Source of the DNA: Turnera subulata
Taxonomy: Eukaryota; Streptophyta; Magnoliopsida; Malpighiales; Passifloraceae
Assembly: GCA_028386065.3 (NCBI GenBank)
Contig: JAKUCV010006894.1
Coordinates: 4,215-68,214 of the forward strand
Reading direction: 5' to 3'
DNA length: 64,000 bases
The notes under the pieces are model-generated. The model was given only the letters and a program-made list of their open reading frames with translations. It was not told the DNA's origin and did not search any database. The position numbers and the translations under genes are program-made. Positions 39,986 to 51,762 of the stretch are shown here, one piece after another (positions within the stretch are counted from its first letter, which is position 1; each line of letters begins with the position of its first letter).

Positions 39986-40905
39986 ATCAGTTGGTTTTGA
40001 GTGCAGTGCTTCATGACATATGATAAAGAGTCTACTATTAATTTATGGGTTTTTGGTACGGATGGTACCCATATTTTATGGTTTGAGACAATCATGTACC
40101 CAAATTTTTTGCCGAGACATTTATGTACCTGGACTTTTAACGGGCAGATCAGTCATGGATCTCAGGCTGGGTATCTGCTGACTTGGAAGCTGCCCAAAAT
40201 TGGGCTGCTGCCCGTAACTCAAAACGACGTCGTTTCACCACAAAATGACGTCGTTTTCACATCCACATGGCAAAGGCAGATCCCACCCATCTCCTAACAC
40301 CTGACCCAATTACCAACCCGGTTTCACCCTTAAGAGGTTCAATCGAACCCAAATAAGATATTCTACACAACAAAAAATTGTTTTTCTTTCAGAAAATATG
40401 GTAAAAATAGTTGATAAGAAAATATTAAGGAAAAATTAAGGACATGATGAATAATATACACAAAATCCTTTGATTAATAAAAAGTTTTCGTCAAATTAAA
40501 GAAAGAGTTGGAAAAAAAATTAATAATACACACAGAACCCTTTGATTAATAATAAGTTTTCATCAAATTAAAGAAATAGTTGGAAAATTCTTTAAAAAAA
40601 AAGAGTTGGAAAAAATAGTAAGTTTTCGTTGGATTCTAAAAATTATTAATTTATTTTCCTACAACCATTCGCATTATTGAGTGTCTCAATTGCTTGTTTG
40701 GGCTGCTTGGAGTAAATTTCACCTTCAAGCTTGTTGATTGCTTGAGAGACCATTTTTTTGTGCATGTGCTAAGTCTCTAAAAGCTTTTAACAACCAAAGA
40801 AAAAGTCTCTATAATATAAACTCTTCAAATCACTAAAGCTCTTAGCTTGCTAGCTTGATGTTGGAAAAGTTTTATATGAGTTCAAAGTTTCTAAACCACT
40901 ACCAA
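39986..40905. other. spacer with a single Mutator-like end
   Basis: From about 40047 (GGGTTTTTGGTACGG) to about 40330 the sequence resembles the terminal repeat of the element at 25923. It has GTACC words, a GGGCAG block, CTGCTGACTTGGAAGCTGCCC, then two copies of the ACGACGTCGT palindrome or a one-base variant (40221-40236 and 40242-40257). No opposite end was found, so it is probably a remnant. The rest (40331-40905) is AT-rich with no gene. Confidence 0.5.
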
Positions 40906-41050
40906 TGTGGAGTTGGTCTAAGTGGTAAGCAATTTGGTTCCGCTTAAACGAGGTCTCGGCCAGGTGCGCAACGCAGATCGGATCCGTATCAGTCGGGCAA
41001 AACTCCGGACACCGGATGAAGAATCCAAAAACTTTTCCAAACCACCCCCA
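40889..41050 (+). mobile_element. probable tRNA-derived SINE
   Basis: An A-box-like TGGTCTAAGTGGTAAGC (about 40914-40930) and a weak B-box-like GAGGTCTCGGCC (40950-40961) start a roughly 129-bp unit (40906-41034). It is GC-rich and ends near GGATGAAGAATCC plus an A run. Flanks TTCTAAACCACTACC and TTCCAAACCACCCCC look like a mutated target duplication. The B box is poor, so confidence is moderate. Confidence 0.45.
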
Positions 41051-41914
41051 CTATGATCGTGGAATTTGGTAGATCTTTAGTGATAAGGTTAATTTTGGAT
41101 CGGAAATCTTCTTTTTGTCCTTCCGCTTTGTTATTTTCTCATATCTCTCTTCTTTGTTTTTAGAGATTTTATTTCTTAACTTGTGTTTTACCGAATAACT
41201 TTGTCCAAATTACCTTTGGTAGCTAATAATGCACCAGGGATTGACACATGTATAGTAGTAGCTCCCATTATGTCTGAATTTTTAATATTATCAATCTTTA
41301 TTTCTCTCATATTTTCCTTTCTAATTTCATTTGGAAAATCCGAAAAGCAAAATAGTTAACGAAAAAAAAAAGAATTTGAGTGGTAGGTGGTAGGTCCCAC
41401 TGAGGTGGGTTAAAAAAAGGGCAAGGGCACTCTTCTTTTTCCATTCCTTATTTTTTTAAAATCAACTTATTAATTTAGAAGAAAGAATTAGATATTTAAT
41501 TGTAATAGAAAATAATTAATCAATTTTTTCCACCGCCTTCAACCTATTTAATTTATTTGTTCACCCAAATCACCAACCCTGAGGGGGAAAAAAAAAACCC
41601 AACCAAATATACAGAAGAAATAACGGACTCACAAATTAAGAAGAGTAAGGAAAAAAATAGAAGACCCAAAATCCAAAATCAAGATTACCAAGATTACAGG
41701 CCCATTTTGTTTAGCCCTGTACAACACCCAAAACTTGAAAACAATACAATCACAAACAAGCCTTTTCCGCTGATCACATGCCGCCGCTTTGGCTGATGTA
41801 AGTCATACTTTTGTGAGTAACGCCCGCTCCATGACCTTCCACCAACTCTAGTTTACCCATAAATGATACCATTACTAAATGGAGGAACAGGACTTTGTTT
41901 TTGGTCATCCTGCA
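41051..41914. other. intergenic, nothing recognised
   Basis: AT-rich DNA with A/T runs. No recognised gene. A CCGCCGC block near 41780 is too short to interpret. Confidence 0.5.
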
Positions 41915-43092
41915 TGATGGAGCGGGAGTGGCCCAACAACCGGAGAGAAAACAATCTAGGCTCTGGTGAAATTCATGCGATTGGACTTGGACACCATATG
42001 GTAACTCAAAACATTAAGGCATTGGTATATGGATTCTCTCCACTTATATATCATTCGCTTGTACTATTTTCATCCGATCTGGGATATTTACTCACACTTG
42101 ACCCAACAATCTCCCCCTCAAGTGTGAGTTTCTTCCACATCGGGCTCGGGCACACTCCCCCTACAACGGAAGCTTTTTCTGCGACATCACCAAGGGCCCG
42201 CTCCACAATACGTAACTCGGCTCTTAGGAGCATGCGCCTACCAACACTCTTAGGTCTTCAAGAGTCACGCCTTACAACTCCACACCTAGGCTTGAATCCG
42301 GTGCCTCGAGCTCGCTTCACGTGGGGGCAACAACCACAGAGCAAACCATGATTGCGATTCCATATTGATCCCAACAAAACCATCGGCTCTGCTACCACTT
42401 GATGGCAGTGGGGAGTAGCCCGATAACTGGGGAGAAAACAAGTAAGGCCCAAGTGAGATCCACACGAGTAGGTTTGGACACTATATGGTAACCCGAAACC
42501 TTAAGGCATTGGATACATGGGTCCTCCTCCGCTTATATTTCATTCATTTGGCCTCTTTCATCTGATGTAGAACATCTACTCACCACTTGGATACCCAACA
42601 ATTTTCCCCTCAAGTATGAGTTTCTTCCATATCGGGCTGGGGCATACTCCCTCTATAACGGAAGCTTTTTCTGCGACATCACCAATGGCCCACTCCACGA
42701 TACTAAACCCTCTCTTAGGAGCATGCACTTGCCAACACTCTTAGGTCTTCAATAGTCACGCCTTAGAACTCCACATCTAGGCCTAAATCCGAAGCCTCGA
42801 GCCCGCTTCACGTGGAGGCAGCAACCTCGGAGCAAACCATGTAGCGGTTCCATATTGATCCCAGCCGAACCATCGGCTCCGCTGCTACTTGATGGAGCCG
42901 AAAGTAGCCCGATAACCAGGGAGGAAACATGCGAGGTCCAAGTGAGATGCATACGCGTGGCTTGAACACCACATGGTAACCCAAAACCATGAGGCATTGG
43001 GTACACGGGTCCTCTCATTTTATAAATCATTCACTTGGCCTCTTTTCATTCGATGTAGGATATTTACTTACACTTGGATACCCAACACTACA
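41910..43092 (-). mobile_element. tandem TRIM: LTR-internal-LTR-internal-LTR
   Basis: The three LTRs are 41915-42108, 42400-42600 and 42890-43087; each starts TGATGG and ends CCCAACA. The two internal segments are 42109-42399 and 42601-42889. On the minus strand, PBS-like TGGTAGCAGAGCC (42397 to 42385) and a diverged TAGCAGCGGAGCC (42887 to 42875) lie next to the second and third LTR. Purine tracts (GAGGGGGAGAT) abut the first and second LTR on their inner side. The flanks CTGCA (41910-41914) and CTACA (43088-43092) match at 4 of 5. There is no coding capacity. Confidence 0.88.
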
Positions 43093-44223
43093 AATAGGTG
43101 ATCCATCTTCATTTTCATCACTCCGGTCGATCTCCCCTCTGCAATAACCACACGCCGAGTTGACTTACCTGGAAAATGACCCGAGCTCGTCCCTCGGGTC
43201 TTCAAACACTGAGCCCCCTATTGGGTTCTTCCTCGGTTTGCCGTTCATTGATGGCAACATCGTGGACTACGACGGTGGCACAGTTCGGCTGTGGGTTCCT
43301 TGATCAAGCACACGATGTCGAGGCGAGAGAGACCTTAGGATCTTCTCGCCCCAAGTCCCCTTGTCTCCTCTTTAACTTTGCAGCAACGACAAACGGGCGG
43401 TGGGGGCTCTAGTTGTGCAAGGCGGCAACAATGGTTACAAAGAGAATGAGAGTGAGAGGGCTTGAAAGAAAGTGGGTATCGAATGAAACAACACCCTCCT
43501 AAGTTAGAAGAATAACTGGATTTCATGTTTTGGGTAGTGAAGTGAAGGGTTATTGTTTTTTCCGTTGTGAAAAAAATTAATTATTTGTTCAGTATTTTGA
43601 AGAAAAAAGAATAAGTTATAATCAAACTTGGTAATCTTGAAGAATATTAATGTTGTTGGTAGATTGACGAGGGCTTTTAAAAAATAAAATGGCCTTTCTT
43701 TTAAGCGATGTACTCATTTAAAATGATTTTTAAAAGCAAAATTTAGTTGAAAAAAAAAGAAAAAAATTGATTAAACAGAATTAAAAATTTTGTAATAAGC
43801 ATTTTCATTTTTTGGATTTTCAAATTGATTTAAAAAAAAAGAGAGAGGAAACGATGGAATAATATTAAAAAATTCAGAGAACATGGGACCTATTGCGCAC
43901 GTGCCGGCTTCTGGTGTAGTACCGGCTATCAAAGGGATTGGAGAAAAGGAGCCGGTAAAACACAAGTTAAGGGACAAAATCCCCCAAAAAAAAGAAAAAA
44001 AAAAGGATCAGAATTTGAGAAACTAACATTGAAAGGACACAAAAAAAAAAGGAATCCTGAGCAAAGTTTGATATTATAATTAAAAACAAAAATATTACAA
44101 TTAATCTCGCTTGTCTATCTATCAATAGCTAGATATATTATTCTCATAAAAAAAATAATCTAGATATACTATTATATAAAAGCATAAACCTCTGGAAGCA
44201 TGTCAATCCACGTCTGAGGGATG
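43093..44223. other. intergenic spacer with possible Helitron 5' end
   Basis: 43140-43430 is GC-richer but shows no known motif. 43560-44150 is AT-rich with A runs. At 44159-44218 a TC start followed by TAGATATACTATTATATAAA resembles a Helitron 5' end, and it is cut by the gypsy element at 44224. No matching 3' end was identified. Confidence 0.4.
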
Positions 44224-44634
44224 TGTTATGAGCAAGGCCCAACAACCAGACTCGGTGACCCAAGATGAGCAAGCCCAAGAACCAACACCTGTTTCACCTG
44301 TGGTGCCAGCCAGGAGCAAGCGTAATAGAATTCCTTCTAGCAGACTCTAGGAATATATCTTGGGGTCTTTGACAGCTGAGGCATAACCGTCCTGCGCAAA
44401 GAGTGGGCAAGGCAACTATATAAAGAAAGGGAATGTCGTGGAAAGAGGCAGACTAGAACATTACAGAATATTCTCATTTCTCATCTCCCTTCTTAGCTAG
44501 TATTATTATTTTCTACCTTTATATTCTCAGAAAACAACCCTTGTAAAGGAATCCCTTCCTCCACTATTTCCTATTCAATAAAATCACTCCTTTAGGTTGG
44601 CTATCATATTTGTGCTGCTGTTGTGTTCTTAACA
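44224..44634 (+). repeat. 5' LTR of the gypsy element
   Basis: 411 bp with TGTTA/TAACA ends. A CTATATAAAG box near 44417 is a TATA candidate, and CAATAAAAT near 44576 is a poly(A) candidate. Confidence 0.92.
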
Positions 44635-44662
44635 TTGGTGCTTTCATTAGCCCTCTGCATTC

Positions 44663-47600
44663 ATGGCTGAGGGTACTCGATTTCGTCAACTTGAAGATGC
44701 TGTGAAAGTAACCTAGGAGACCAACCTTCAACTTCGCAAGGACGTGGATGGCATCTCCAGCCAGTTACACGAAATCCTTCACAAGCTCAACGCCTTTCCA
44801 TTGGCATCTCTCTCAACTGCTCAGGCACAGCCTTCTTCCAGCGGAACTGGCCTCAACGGTGCCTCCGGCTATGGGCCACTTGGCCGTCATAAACCTGCTC
44901 CTGTCGAGCTCCCTCATTTTGATGGTAACAATCCTGATCTGTGGATCTTCTTGGCCAATAGATACTTTGATTTTTACAATATCCAGGAGGAGGAGCGACT
45001 CACCATCGCTTCCTTTTACTTGACTGACATTGCGGCGGAATGGTTCCTGTGGATGCATCGGAACTGCCAGCTAGCCGGCTGGGACAATTTCTCTGCTGCT
45101 CTCGTCAAATGGTTCCAAACCAAGGACCTCGAGTCCCCTGAGGGGCAAATCGCTAAGATTCAATAGACCTCCACTATGACTGAATACTATAGGCGGTTTG
45201 AAGCTCTCGTGAACAAGACGATGTATCTCCCTCTCCTATTTTTACTCCGTTGTTTATTTCAGGCCTTCGCGCTGATATTAAAATAGAGGTACTTATAGCC
45301 CAGCCTACTGAACTGGAGGATACATTTTGCTTGGCCCATCTACATGAACAGAAATTAGCTTTCGCTAAAGGTATTCTCAAGCCCAGGTTGGGTTCCTCTC
45401 CACCTCTGTTACCTACACCTAAAACGACCCCGTATCCTGCTCCTGCAAATCATCCTTCTAATGCCATTGCTCCTCCCACTACTGCTCCAAAATTCCACCA
45501 CCTCAGTCCGGCAGAAATAGCACAAAAACGGGCTCAAGGGCTGTGTTATAACTACGATGAGAAATACTCTTCCACTCATAAGTGCAAAGCTCTGCCACAG
45601 CTCTTATTCATCGCGGAGGACCCTGACTCTTCAAATGCTGCTCTCGCCGAATCTCTTCAAGTTCAAGAGGTCCAAACTCAAACATGCATCTCTTATAATG
45701 CCTTAGCTAGCAACTGTGCAGCAGCCACCCTCCGTTTCCTGGGTTTTGTTCATGGGAATCCTGTTCAAGTCCTTCTCGACGGTGGAAGTACCCACAACTT
45801 CATTCAACCTCGCATCGCTAAATTTCTCAACCTCCCTATTGAATCTACTCCCTTCTTTTCGGTGATGGTTGGTAATGGTGAGCGTTTATCTTGCTCTGGT
45901 ATCATCAAACAAGTTCCACTTGTTATTCAGAATTTTACTATGTTACTGGACTTCTATGTGTTGCCAATTAAAGGTTGTGATATGGTGCTGGGTGTTTCCT
46001 AGTTATCGACTCTGGGGCTTGTTATAACAGATTATGCTACCGCTATTTTCCAGTTTACTCATGCAGGCAAACAAATCCAATGGCAAGGAGAGTTCCCTTC
46101 AGTCCAACCAGTCTAGTTTCATGCTCGGCGTAGACTTTATTCCACCGATGCAATTGATGCATGTTTCTCTTTGGAATTACTGTCACCAGACTCTGTCGAT
46201 GCCAATCATCCTCCTGACTTAGCTTCTCTCTTGGCCGAATTCAGTGATGTATTCACTAAACCTCAAGGATTACCCCCATCTCGGCCCTAGAATCACACTA
46301 CTCCCTTGCTGCCTAATGCTCCTCAAGTCGATGTACGAAACCGTATCGATATCCTCACTTCCAAAACCAGGAAATGGAGAGATTGGTGCAGGACATACTC
46401 CAGGATGGTATCATTCGGCCTAACAATAGCCCCTACTCTTCCCCAGTGCTGTTGGTGCGTAAAAAAGATGGGACATGGAGATTTTATATTGACAGCAGGG
46501 CCCTCAATGCGGTTACAATAAAGGACCGTTTTTTATACCTTCCATTGACGAATTATTTGATGAACTTCATGGAGCTCGTTATTTTTCCAAGTTGGATTTG
46601 CTAGCAGGTTATCATCAGATTTGGATACAAGCAGAGGAGATTGGCAAAACGGCTTTCCGAACCCATGACAGCCACTATGAATTTATAGACATGCCCTTTG
46701 GTTTGTCTAACGCTCCCTCTACTTTTCAAGCTATTATGTATGTTGTTTTACGGCCCTTTCTCCGAAAATTCGTCTTGGTGTTCTTTGATGATATTTTGAT
46801 ATATAGCCCCTCTTGTGAGGAACATCTTCAGCAAGTTTTGCTGGTGTTACGAGCCGAGAAGCTAGTGGCCAAGAAATCTAAATGCTTGTTTGGGAAGACC
46901 ACTATTGGGTATTTAGGCCACACAATTTCTGAACAGGGTGTTTCGGCTGATCCGAATAAAATCCAAGTCATTCAACAGTGGTCTACTCCAATGACTGTGC
47001 AAGATGTCCGAAGCTTTTTGGGCTTAGCCGGCTATTATCGGCGCTTCATCCATCATTATGCCCACATTGCTAGTCCTTTAACTGATTCACTTAAGACTAA
47101 TAGTTTTTTATGGTCTAGTTCTGCAACAGATGCCTTTAACAAACTCAAGCAATTATTAAGTGCCACTCCGGTACTTAAATTGCCAGATTTTACAGCTTCC
47201 TTTGTGCTGGAAACTGACGCCTCTGGGACAGGGATTGGCGCTGTTCTATCCCAAGACAAGCATCCTATTCCCTACTATAGCCAAAAGCTATGCCCACGGA
47301 TGCAACACGCTTCAGCATATCATAGAGAAATGTATGCCATCACCCAAGTTGTCGCCAAGTGGAGGCAATACTTGATGGGACAGAAATTCAACATCATTAC
47401 CGACCAACACGCCCTCAAAAATCTCTCTGATCAGGTTATCCAAACACCGGAACAACAGAAGTGGCTCAGTAAGTTGTTAGGATATGATTTTGACATCATT
47501 TACCGTCTGGAAAAAAAAACACTGTTGCAGATTCGCTCTCCCGCATTACTGCTGCTGTTTTTCTTGCTCTCACAGCAGAGACACTCACTGCAATTCAGCA

Positions 47601-49015
47601 CCTTAAATCAGCCAACCAATCCCATCCTGAACTGACGGCTATGCAGCAACGGCTAGCTGATGATCTTTCATCCTGACTTCCAATTTAAAGGACTGCTACT
47701 GTTTCAAGACCATTTTGTGGTACATACAGACTCTCCATTACGAGCTACTTTGTTCAATGAATTTCATGCCACACCAGTCGGAGGTCATGCAGGAGCAACT
47801 CGGACTTTTCATCACCTTTTAACCAATTTTTATTGGAAAGGGATGCGCAAGGAGATTTCTAAATGGGTGTCAAAATGCCAAACTTGCCAACAAATGAAAG
47901 ATTCTTGTCTCAGTCTTGCTGGGTTATTACAACCCTTACCCATTCCAAACATGGTTTCGAGAGCCTCTCCATGGATTTCATCATAGGTTTGCCCTCTTCT
48001 GAAAATAAAACTGTGATTATGGTGGTGATTGATAGGCTGTCTAAATATGGTCACTTTATCGGTATGAAAAGCTCCTTTACTAGCGAAGATGTTGCTAAAG
48101 CTTTTGTGTTGGGCATCATTCGGCTCCATGGTATACCCACATCAATCATTATAGACCGAGACCCACGTTTTATGACTGATTTCTGGAAGGAAGTAAATCG
48201 ACTTCATAGGACAACCCTTGCTCCTAGCACAGTATATCACCCACAGACAGACGACCAAACTGAGACCATTAACAAGTGCTTGGAGATGTATTAGAGATGT
48301 TTTGTTGCAGATTCTCCTTCCACTTGGATGGCTATGTTACCATGGGTTGAATACTAGCCTAATTCAGCCTTTCAAACTTCAGCCAAGATGACACTATTTG
48401 AAGTTTTCTATGGCCGACCCCCCACCTACTGTCATTTGATATGTCAAAGGGTCCTCTGGAAATGCATTAGTGGAGGCACAGATGTTACAACGTGATGAGG
48501 TGTTACTCTCTTTAAAAAAGAATTTACAGTTGGCACAGAAACGGATGAAGCAATATGCCGATCAACACCGTAGAGAGGTCCATTTTGAGGAGGGTCAATG
48601 GGTTTATATCAAGCTCCAACCATATTGCCAGCACTCACTAAGGTCGCGTTGCCATGGCAAGCTTGGAAGGCACTACTTTAGACCCTTTCAGGTGTTGAAG
48701 CGCATCGGGGCAGTAGCCTACGAGTTAGGCCTTCCCTGTACTGCTTGAATTCATCCTGTATTCCATGTCTCTCTTCTTAAAAAATGCCAAGGCATCCCAG
48801 ACCAGCAAGTTACCCCATTGCAATTGGTAGACACTACCTCTACACTAATTCTGCACCCGGTTGAGCTATTGGATAAAAGAGTAATTCAAGAAGGAGAACG
48901 CAATGTGGAGCAATAGCTCATCAGGTGGGATGGCCTTCTGGCCTCAGATGCTACTTGGGAAGATGCAGACTCTATAAAACACCGATTTCCAGCTCTGAAC
49001 CTTGAGGACAAGGTT
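44663..49015 (+). pseudogene. gypsy gag-pol polyprotein, frameshifted
   Basis: The ATG at 44663 is followed by a TAG at 44714 and another stop at 45164. In order: gag (LPHFDGNNPDLWIFLANRYF), a decayed knuckle (LCYNYDEKYSSTHKC; the second Cys of CCHC has become Asp), protease with VLLDGGSTHNFIQ near 45770, and RT ([35 protein letters not shown] at 46590-46810). RNase H follows (VLETDASGTGIGAVLSQD near 47200), then the integrase zinc finger (CQTCQQMK) and core (SMDFIIGLPS, HPQTDDQTE), and a chromodomain remnant at 48865-49015 (LIRWDGLLASDATWEDADSI, with a stop before it). Several frameshifts and stops make it inactive, but long segments are well kept. Confidence 0.93.
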
Positions 49016-49035
49016 GAAATCTGGGTTGGGAGTAA

Positions 49036-49356
49036 TGTAATGAGCAAGGCCCAACAGCCAAACCCGGTGACCCAAGATGAGCAAGCCTAAGAACCTACAC
49101 CTGTTTCACCTGTGGTGCCAGCCAGGAGCAAGTGTAATAGAATTCCTTCTAGCAGACTCGAGGGATATATCTTGGGGTCTTTGACAGCTGAGGCGTAACC
49201 TTCCTGCGCAAAGAGTGGGCAAGGCAACTATATAAAGAAAGGGAATTTCGTGAAAAGAGGCAGACTAGAATATTACAGAAGATCCTCATTTCTCATCTCC
49301 CTTTTTAGCTAGTATTGTTATTTTCTACCTTTATATTCCAAAAAAGCAACACTTGT
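49036..49356 (+). repeat. 3' LTR of the gypsy element, left part
   Basis: It begins TGTAATGAGCAAGG and matches 44224 onward. It ends with CTTGT (49352-49356), which is the target duplication of the nested copia. The remainder is at 59055-59145. Confidence 0.95.
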
Positions 49357-49545
49357 TGTTATAAATTTAGTAATTAAGGCAGTGAAAAATGATGAAGATG
49401 ATGGAGGAGAAGGAGAAGGGGCAGTGAAGAAGAAAAGAGGAGCAGAAGAGCAATGAGTGTCTCACTGTTTATTGCTTCAGTAAGGGGTATATATATACAC
49501 TAAAAACAGGTAGGTACAATGACATTCACGTGCTGTTTTATAATG
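49357..49545 (-). repeat. 3' LTR of the nested copia (left copy)
   Basis: 189 bp, closely matching 58866-59054. Its inner terminus reads TTTATAATG instead of TTTATAACA, so the TG end is mutated here. Confidence 0.9.
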
Positions 49546-51762
49546 CTCCCCATTGGATGTCATTGTGTATTGGGTAGAATACGCTTAGGGAGTACTACCT
49601 CATTAAAAACCTTACCAAGAAAAACCCAATGGGATAAAAACTTGGTGAGGGAAAAAAGAGTACAGTGTGTATTCTACTGTCCCTCATTTTGGCCTCCCTT
49701 GATATCATGATGTCATTGCATGCCAATCATCCTTTTCGGCTTTTGGTGACATTTGGTGACATATGCTTTGTCCGATCACTTTGGATACATCACTACTTTA
49801 ATTGGACGATTTAGGCAGCATTATCTTCATAATTTGTTGTTGGAACATCTTTCTCCCTATCTTGCTTTTGTGGTCGCAACGATATAGCAGCTTCATGTGT
49901 AAAAAGTAACATATGTCTGTCTGTGCTTTATGTGGATCAAGTAAATGACCTGCATCTGCAAAACCAACTATATTCTCTTCGGGCTTACAGGATTAATATA
50001 ATATCACATTCATTATATCCCGAAGATGAGGGCACAGTCATATCTTGCCTGTAGGTTTATGGCAAAAGCTTCAGGCTTCATGTTACTAGCAAGGTAAATT
50101 GCATTTTGAAAGGGTACTCCAGGACCAATCTAATTCTTTTATGAGATTTTTCATCTCAAATCCTTTCTTGAAACATAGCACGGCATTTGGAAGCTTCTTC
50201 CGGAGTTCCAATAATATTTAAATTACAAAAAATAGAAATTCACATATAGATATGAATCATCAACATAAGAAATAATATTTCATGCATGTACTTTATACTA
50301 TATATACCCAAATTTGTTTAAACTATGTAAAAATCAATTTAGCTTAATTTTGTATATTCTCGGGAATTAGTTGCTTCAAGCAACTTGAATCCTTCAGGGA
50401 TTCTCATGCATATGTCATGACTTATGGATCCGAAAAAATAGGCTGTAACCGCATCCATTAGATGCATTTTTCATATATTGCCAGACTTATCAAAGATCGA
50501 AAATAATTACATCCACCATAGGGGAGTATATCTCCTCATAATTAACACCAGGTCGTTTGGGTAAAACCTTGTGCGATGAGCCGTGCTTTGTATCTCACTA
50601 TTATAATCTTCTTTACGCACAAATACCCATTTACAATCGGCCGGTTCTACACCATCTGGTATACAGACTACAGGTCCGGAAAATTTCTCGCTTCACAAGC
50701 GAGTCTAACACAGCCTTAATTATATCTCTCTATTTTGGCCAATTATTTTACGCCTACATTCATCAATAGATGTAAGTTCATGATCCTTATTTTCTTTCAT
50801 AATATTTAGCGCTATATAAAATAAATATTCCGTCGACGGTTATTTCACGTTGGTTCCATCTCATTCCTGACACTGTATAATCAATCGAGATCTCATCATT
50901 TTCATTTATTTCAGGTACTTGAGTTACTTCTGGAACTTTCTCAATTGTGTCAGAAACCTCTTCTGGAGGATTTTTCTCTCCTTGAGGACTTTTAATTTGA
51001 ACCTCTACTGGAGGTCTTATTTTCTCACTAGGGCCATCTTATCTCTTTGCTCCTTTTTCTCTATCGAGAATTTTTGTTTTCTTTTGGAACCGAGTATATT
51101 CCATGCTTCTGGCGTACTTTAGATTCATTTGCATACTTTAATTGTTCTTCAGGAACATTAATTTGAACAGGAGCATTTAAGGTTTGGTCACTTTATTTAA
51201 ATGTGTCTGGCAATTGATATCAATTTTTTTGCAAATGAATCATCTTTTGAACTTCAGGTTCACGCAGATTTTATTGAGGATCAAAACTAGATATTGATAT
51301 AGCATTTCAATAATCTCTTGATCCAGCTACTTATTATCTCGCCCTGATGTTGGGTAAATACTTTTATCAAATTAACAATAAGCAAATCTTGTTATAAATA
51401 AATCTCCAATTTCTAGTTAATGGTTTTAACTATTTTGTAATTGATGGAGATTCATACCCAACATATATTCCCAATCTTCTTTAAGGACTAATTTTACTAT
51501 GCTGTGGTGGAGCATTAGGCATAAATATTGTACAACCAATGGTCCGAAGAAGGGAGATACTAGGTTCGTGACCATGAACCAAATAAATGGGGAGATCTTA
51601 TGATAACTTATTGGCCTGATGCGCACAATGCTTGATAGGTGCAAAATAGCATGTCCCCAAACAATAACAAGGGTTTGCATCTCATCGATTAATGATCTTC
51701 CAATCAATTGAAAAACATTTAATATTTGGTTCTGCTGGACCATTTTGGATATGAACATAAAC
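49546..51762 (-). pseudogene. nested copia pol, RT/RNase H side and integrase tail, degenerate
   Basis: The clearest part is 51426-51770 on the minus strand: LVIVWGHAILHLSSIVRIRP, ISPFIWFM, EDWEYMLGM, the copia integrase C-terminal region. The rest towards 49546 is RT/RNase H in position, but it is decayed and very AT-rich, with no long frame on either strand. Confidence 0.75.
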
